This document shows positions 4,739 to 5,814 of a stretch of 5,814 nt of DNA, piece by piece (positions within the stretch are counted from its first letter, which is position 1; each line of letters begins with the position of its first letter). The stretch comes from Gammaproteobacteria bacterium (lineage in GTDB: Bacteria > Pseudomonadota > Gammaproteobacteria > Burkholderiales > Thiobacillaceae), in the NCBI GenBank assembly GCA_018820745.1, contig JAHJNP010000059.1, forward strand, positions 1 through 5,814. Direction: 5' to 3'. The translations under genes were made by a program, and so were the position numbers. The notes under the pieces were generated by a model. It did no database searches, was not told where the DNA came from, and was given only the letters and a program-made list of their open reading frames with translations.

Positions 4739-5814
4739 ATGGATCAATCCGCACGTTACGCCGACCTCTCCCTCAAGGAAGAAGACCTGATCAAGGGTGG
4801 CAAGCACATCCTCGTCGCCTACAAGATGAAGCCGAAGCCCGGGTTTGGCAGCTACCTGTCATGCGCCGCCCACTTCGCCGCCGAGTCGTCCACCGGCACC
4901 AACGTCGAAGTCTCCACCACCGACGACTTCACCAAGGGCGTCGACGCGCTGGTCTACCTCATCGACGAAGCGACCGAGGACATGCGGATCGCGTATCCGA
5001 TCGAGCTGTTCGACCGCAACGTCACCGACGGCCGCATGATGATCGTGTCGTTCCTGACGCTGGTGATCGGCAACAACCAGGGCATGGGCGACATCGAGCA
5101 CGCCAAGATCCACGACTTCTATATGCCCGAGCGCGCCATCCAGCTGTTCGACGGCCCGTCCAAGGACATCTCCGACATGTGGCGCATCCTCGGTCGCCCG
5201 GTCGTCAACGGCGGCTACATCTCCGGCACCATCATCAAGCCGAAGCTGGGCCTGCGTCCCGAGCCGTTCGCGGCTGCGGCCTACCAGTTCTGGCTGGGTG
5301 GCGACTTCATCAAGAACGACGAACCCCAGGGCAACCAGGTGTTCTGCCCGGCCAAGAAGGTCTACCCGCTGGTGTACGACGCGATGAAGCGCGCCCAGGA
5401 CGAAACCGGCCAGGCCAAGCTGTTCTCGGCCAACATTACGGCCGACGACCACTATGAAATGTGCGCCCGCGCCGACTTCATCCTGGAAGCCTTCGGCCCC
5501 GATGCGGACAAAGTCGCGTTCCTGGTCGACGGTTTCGTCGGCGGCCCCGGCATGATCACCACCGCCCGCCGTCAGTACCCCAACCAGTACCTGCACTACC
5601 ACCGCGCCGGCCACGGTATGATCACCTCGCCGTCGGCGCTGCGCGGCTACACCGCGTTCGTGCTGGCCAAAATCTCGCGTCTGCAGGGAGCCTCCGGCAT
5701 CCACGTCGGCACCATGGGCTACGGCAAGATGGAAGGCGAGACCTCCGACAAGATCATTGCCTACATGATCGAGCGCGACGAGTGCCAGGGTCCGGTCTAC
5801 TTCCAGAAGTGGTA
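4739..5814 (+). CDS. cbbM: CbbM, form II ribulose-1,5-bisphosphate carboxylase/oxygenase (3' end cut by window edge)
   Basis: Form II RuBisCO fixes CO2 onto RuBP in the Calvin cycle. It is built from large subunits only (L2-type), needing no small-subunit gene. The open frame gives 358 residues to the window edge of a usual length of about 460. The start [18 protein letters not shown] is the form II N-terminus, and AGGAG sits 7 bases upstream. Active-site residues are all present: E49 and N112 in the N-domain, GTIIKPKLG with catalytic K167, [10 protein letters not shown] with the carbamylated K192 plus metal ligands D194 and E195, HYHRAGHG with H288, and loop 6 [12 protein letters not shown] with K330. 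Each is one residue later than the Rhodospirillum rubrum numbering. Codon use is strongly biased to C/G, as expected for a highly expressed gene. Control is by the divergent cbbR. cbbQ and cbbO commonly follow cbbM, but this lies outside the window. Confidence 0.98.
   Translation, partial: MDQSARYADLSLKEEDLIKGGKHILVAYKMKPKPGFGSYLSCAAHFAAESSTGTNVEVSTTDDFTKGVDALVYLIDEATEDMRIAYPIELFDRNVTDGRMMIVSFLTLVIGNNQGMGDIEHAKIHDFYMPERAIQLFDGPSKDISDMWRILGRPVVNGGYISGTIIKPKLGLRPEPFAAAAYQFWLGGDFIKNDEPQGNQVFCPAKKVYPLVYDAMKRAQDETGQAKLFSANITADDHYEMCARADFILEAFGPDADKVAFLVDGFVGGPGMITTARRQYPNQYLHYHRAGHGMITSPSALRGYTAFVLAKISRLQGASGIHVGTMGYGKMEGETSDKIIAYMIERDECQGPVYFQKW

Noticed and set aside
4859..5704. Minus-strand open frame of 281 codons opposite cbbM
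   Set aside because: Antisense shadow of a highly biased cbbM gene; Val/Asp/Gly-rich without a domain.
1..5814. CRISPR array, IS element or phage module
   Set aside because: No regularly spaced direct repeats, transposase, integrase or phage genes are visible; the only mobile-like signal is the short repeat at 401-526.

Overview
The window looks like a GC-rich chromosome segment from a chemolithoautotrophic, probably sulfur-oxidising, betaproteobacterium (Thiobacillus or a relative such as the Sulfuricella or Gallionellaceae lineages). The evidence is a form II RuBisCO gene with a divergent cbbR regulator, a DsrC/TusE-family sulfur carrier and a rhodanese, all with high-GC codon use. The genus is an inference from gene content; no rRNA or marker gene confirms it.

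Layout. The minus strand starts with the first 110 codons of purE (1-330, cut by the window edge). Region 331-600 holds no gene. Most of it (401-526) is a nested inverted repeat containing a REP-like GTAG hairpin. A plus-strand gene for an exported small cupin follows (601-1074). A perfect 14-bp stem terminator (1100-1132) separates it from the convergent minus-strand genes. These are a DsrC/TusE-like sulfur carrier (1154-1486), a single-domain rhodanese (1580-2005), a long-chain ChrA chromate transporter (2013-3350, non-ATG start) and the LysR-type regulator cbbR (3585-4484). A 254-bp AT-rich control region (4485-4738) separates cbbR from the divergent cbbM, whose first 358 codons are present (4739-5814, cut by the window edge).

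How the genes fit together. The cbbR/cbbM pair is a textbook Calvin-cycle control unit: CbbR should bind the AT-rich region between the genes and activate cbbM. In it I see an ATGATA-N7-TATCAT dyad and three TNA triplets spaced exactly 10 bp apart just upstream of a TATAGT -10 candidate. chrA and the rhodanese gene are separated by 7 bp and are almost certainly one operon. The rhodanese resembles, from memory, the rhodanese half of 'sulfurtransferase/chromate resistance' fusion proteins. The DsrC/TusE-like gene follows in the same direction but has its own promoter candidate. It keeps only the penultimate cysteine.

Nothing here is plainly a new defence or mobile system. The points most worth a second look are the chrA-rhodanese-DsrC-like sulfur/oxyanion cluster beside the RuBisCO regulator, the Cys-x-Cys-x6-Cys N-terminal extension of the rhodanese, the single-cysteine DsrC-like protein, and the REP/MITE-like repeat between purE and the cupin gene.
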